Positions 61,680-64,000 of a stretch of 64,000 nt of DNA are shown piece by piece. The stretch is from contig NC_079884.1 in assembly GCF_029227915.1 (NCBI RefSeq), positions 27,282,001 through 27,346,000 of the forward strand. The letters run 5' to 3'. Both the position numbers and the translations under genes were made by a program. The notes under the pieces are model-generated. The model searched no databases and was not told the DNA's origin. It saw only the letters and a list, made by a program, of their open reading frames with translations. Origin of the DNA: Hydractinia symbiolongicarpus. Its lineage: Eukaryota > Cnidaria > Hydrozoa > Anthoathecata > Hydractiniidae. The first letter of the stretch is position 1. Each line of letters opens with the position of its first letter.

Positions 61680-64000
61680 AACGGCTAGGATTGGTCCCAC
61701 AATAAAAAATGACTTACTTATCTACACTTTCAAATAAAGCGCTACCACAGCGCCCAGTGTAATCGCTGAGTTCCAGCAATCACGTCAAATCAAGAATAAT
61801 GTTATTTCTTGGAGTCCAATTGGCTCATTTGTCACATTTATAACGTCAAAGTCCAAAATAAGTTCCATTAGGTCCCACAGTCAATCGTTTCACTGTTAAA
61901 GGCGATACAACTTAGTAGTATCGGAAATATATAACTAAATACATGTTGGTACGAATATGTGACGCAACCGTTGTAACTAAAACGGATTGATAGTGCTAGA
62001 AAGTCAATGGAATGTAGTTTTTGAAACTGTTTCAATTTCTTCAGCGCGCTATAACGGCTAGGATTCGTTCCACAGTAAAAAATGAATTACTTATCTACAC
62101 TTTTAAATAAAGCGCTACCACAGCGCCCAGTGTAATCGCTGAGTTCCAGCAATCATGTCAAATTATGAAGAATGTTGTTTCTTGGAGTCCAATTGGCTCA
62201 TTTATCACATTTAGGAGGTCAAAGTCTAAAATAAGTTTAATTAAGTCCCACAGTCAATCTTTTCACTGTTACAAGCGATACAACTTAGTATTATCGGAAA
62301 ATATCACTAAATACATATTGGTACGAATATATGACGCAACCGTTGTAACTCAAACGGATTGATACCGCTAGGAAGTCAATGAAATGTAGTTTTTGAAACT
62401 GTTTCCATTTCTTCAACGCGCGCTAAAAAATCTACACTTTTATATAAAGCGGTACCACAGCGCCCAGTGTAATCGCTGAGTTCCAGCAATTATGTCAAGT
62501 TAAGGGGAATGTTACTTCTTGTAGTCCAATTGTCTCATTTATCCCATTTAGGAGGTCAAAGTCTAAAGTAAGTTCAATTAAGTCCCACAGTCAATCGTTT
62601 CACTGTTACAAGCGATACAACTTAGTAATATCGGAAAAATATCACTAACTACATGTTGGTACGAATATGTGACGCAACCGTTGCAACTCGAACGGATTAA
62701 TACCGCTAGAAAATCAATGAAATGTAGTTTTTGAAACTTTTTCCATTTTTTCAGCGCGCGCTAACGGCTAGGATTGGTCCCACAATAAAAAATGACTTAC
62801 TTATCTACACTTTCAAATAAAGCGCTACCACAGCGCCCAGTGTCATCGCTGAGTTCAAGCAATCACGTCAAATCAAGAATAATGTTATTTCTTGGAGTCC
62901 AATTGGCTCATTTGTCACATTTATAACGTCAAAGTCCAAAATAAGTTCCATTAGGTCCCACAGTCAATCGTTTCACTGTTAAAGGCGATACAACTTAGTA
63001 GTATCGGAAATATATAACTAAATACATGTTGGTACGAATATGTGACGCAACCGTTGTAACTCAAACGGATTGATACTGCTAGAAAGTCAATGGAATGTAG
63101 TTTTTGAAACTGTTTCAATTTCTTCAGCGCGCTATAACGGCTAGGATTGGTTCCACAGTAAAAAATGAATTACTTATCTACACTTTTAAATAAAGCGCTA
63201 CCACAGCGCCCAGTGTAATCGCTGAGTTCCAGCAATCATGTCAAATTAAGAAGAATGTTATTTCTTGGAGTCAAATTGGCTCATTTATCACATTTAGGAG
63301 GTCAAAGACCAAAATAAGTTTAATTAAGTCCCACAGTCAATCTTTTCACTGTTACAAGCGATACAACTTAGTATTATCGGAAAATATCACTAAATACATA
63401 TTGGTACGAATATATGACGCAACCGTTGTAACTCAAACGGATTGATACCGCTAGGAAGTCAATGAAATGTAGTTTTTGAAACTGTTTCCATTTCTTCAGC
63501 GCGCGCTAAAAAATCTACACTTTAATATAAAGCGGTACCACAGCGCCCAGTGTAATCGCTGTGTTCCAGCAATTATGTCAAGTTAAGGAGAATGTTACTT
63601 CTTGTAGTCCAATTGTCTCATTTATCCTATTTAGGAGGTCAAAGTCTAAAGTAAGTTCAATTAAGTCCCACAGTCAATCGTTTCACTGTTACAAGCGATA
63701 CAACTTAGTAATATCGGAAAAATATCACTAACTACATGTTGGTACGAATATGTGACGCAACCGTTGTAACTGAAACGGAATGATACTGGTAGAAAGTCAA
63801 TGAAATGTAGTTTTTGAAACTGTTTCAATTTCTTCAGCGCGCTATAACGGCTAGGATTGGTTCCACAGTAAAAATGACTTACTTATCTACACTTTTAAAT
63901 AAAGCGCTACCACAGCGCCCAGTGTAATTGCTGAGTTCCAGCAATCATGTCAAATTAAGAAGAATGTTATTTCTTGGAGTCAAATTGGCTCATTTATCAC
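61680..64000. repeat. 1083-bp higher-order repeat at the window end
   Basis: A monomer with an internal deletion of about 37 bp, giving GCGCTAAAAAATCTACACTTT, occurs at 62421 and 63504 (1083 bp apart). In both cases it is preceded by the same pair of monomer types (CAATCACGTCAAATCAAG and GCGCTATAACGGC). The second copy is cut by the window edge. Confidence 0.8.

Larger units (their letters stand above)
21581..64000. repeat. Satellite DNA array, about 372-bp monomer, head-to-tail
   Basis: Successive copies of TTTTTGAAACTG fall at 21600, 21973, 22346, 22692, 23065, 23438, 23784 and so on to the window end, giving steps of 372-373 bp, with a 346-bp deletion variant. All monomers are in one orientation. 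Conserved words per monomer include AGCGCGCGCTAACGGCTA, AGCGCCCAGTGTAATCG, TTCCAGCAATCATGTCAAAT, ACTAAATACATGTTGGTA and TGTGACGCAACCGTTG. About 114 monomers fit the length. No transposon insertion and no conserved ORF is seen. Short open frames at 23436-23726, 23943-24149, 51961-52212 and 62165-62362 are not preserved among monomers. The array continues past the right edge. Confidence 0.97.

Noticed and set aside
21581-64000. CENP-B-box-like 17-mer in the satellite
   Set aside because: I looked for TTCG....A..CGGG and its complement in the consensus and did not find it.
21581-64000. CRISPR array
   Set aside because: The repeat unit is 372 bp with no short constant repeats and variable spacers; it is an ordinary satellite.

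Overview
The window looks like AT-rich animal nuclear DNA, most likely cnidarian and perhaps hydrozoan. The lineage is inferred from remembered transposon and virus-like protein families and from base composition. There is no prokaryotic gene density, no rRNA or recognisable tRNA gene, and no CRISPR array. No intact host gene can be supported. The sequence splits into two halves: about 21.6 kb of transposon graveyard, then about 42.4 kb of one uninterrupted satellite array that runs off the right edge.

Left half, 1-11.3 kb. A degenerate repeat element with two 105-bp direct repeats (246-351 and 1483-1587) is split by a short non-autonomous Helitron (351-1048). Simple and tandem repeats follow: TTCA-type, about 41 GGTC units and twelve perfect 29-bp units at 3.85-4.5 kb; a 20-bp CG-rich repeat at 6.67 kb; and ten 14-bp units at 8.18 kb. 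The spaces between hold no gene I can support. A probable piggyBac transposase remnant lies at about 10.7-11.3 kb.

11.5-19.3 kb holds the most interesting unique sequence: a decayed, compact, virus-like gene cassette of the kind scattered through cnidarian genomes (Polinton/adintovirus-like is my best guess). Plus-strand genes are an FKTQ-repeat protein, two small Cys-rich zinc-binding proteins and an intact 192-aa ORF. They converge on two minus-strand genes across a perfect 13-bp-stem hairpin. Next come a small divergent ORF, a basic His/Pro-rich ORF, and a minus-strand Gly/Ala-rich membrane protein whose stop codon overlaps that ORF's stop. That gene is split by a 2.8-kb Helitron (15712-18534) and a 125-bp Helitron relic (18537-18661). 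Its 5' end (18953) diverges from a capsid-like gene starting at 19018. A 334-bp PIF/Harbinger-type MITE with a TAA target duplication sits inside the large Helitron. No DNA polymerase, integrase or terminal inverted repeat was found, so the element is dead or partial.

19.4-21.58 kb holds a broken THAP-domain gene, an unidentified minus-strand coding remnant, and a LINE reverse-transcriptase fragment cut off at its FRPISLIP motif, exactly where the satellite begins.

21,581-64,000 is a head-to-tail satellite with a basic period of about 372-373 bp (about 114 monomers by length), with no transposon insertion that I can see. It has several local higher-order repeats: trimers of 1092, 1102 and 1083 bp, a 1859-bp pentamer, a 2.2-2.3 kb unit, and dimers of 744-745 bp. 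Each carries diagnostic indels. This is what a centromeric or heterochromatic array evolving by unequal exchange looks like, but centromere function is inference only.
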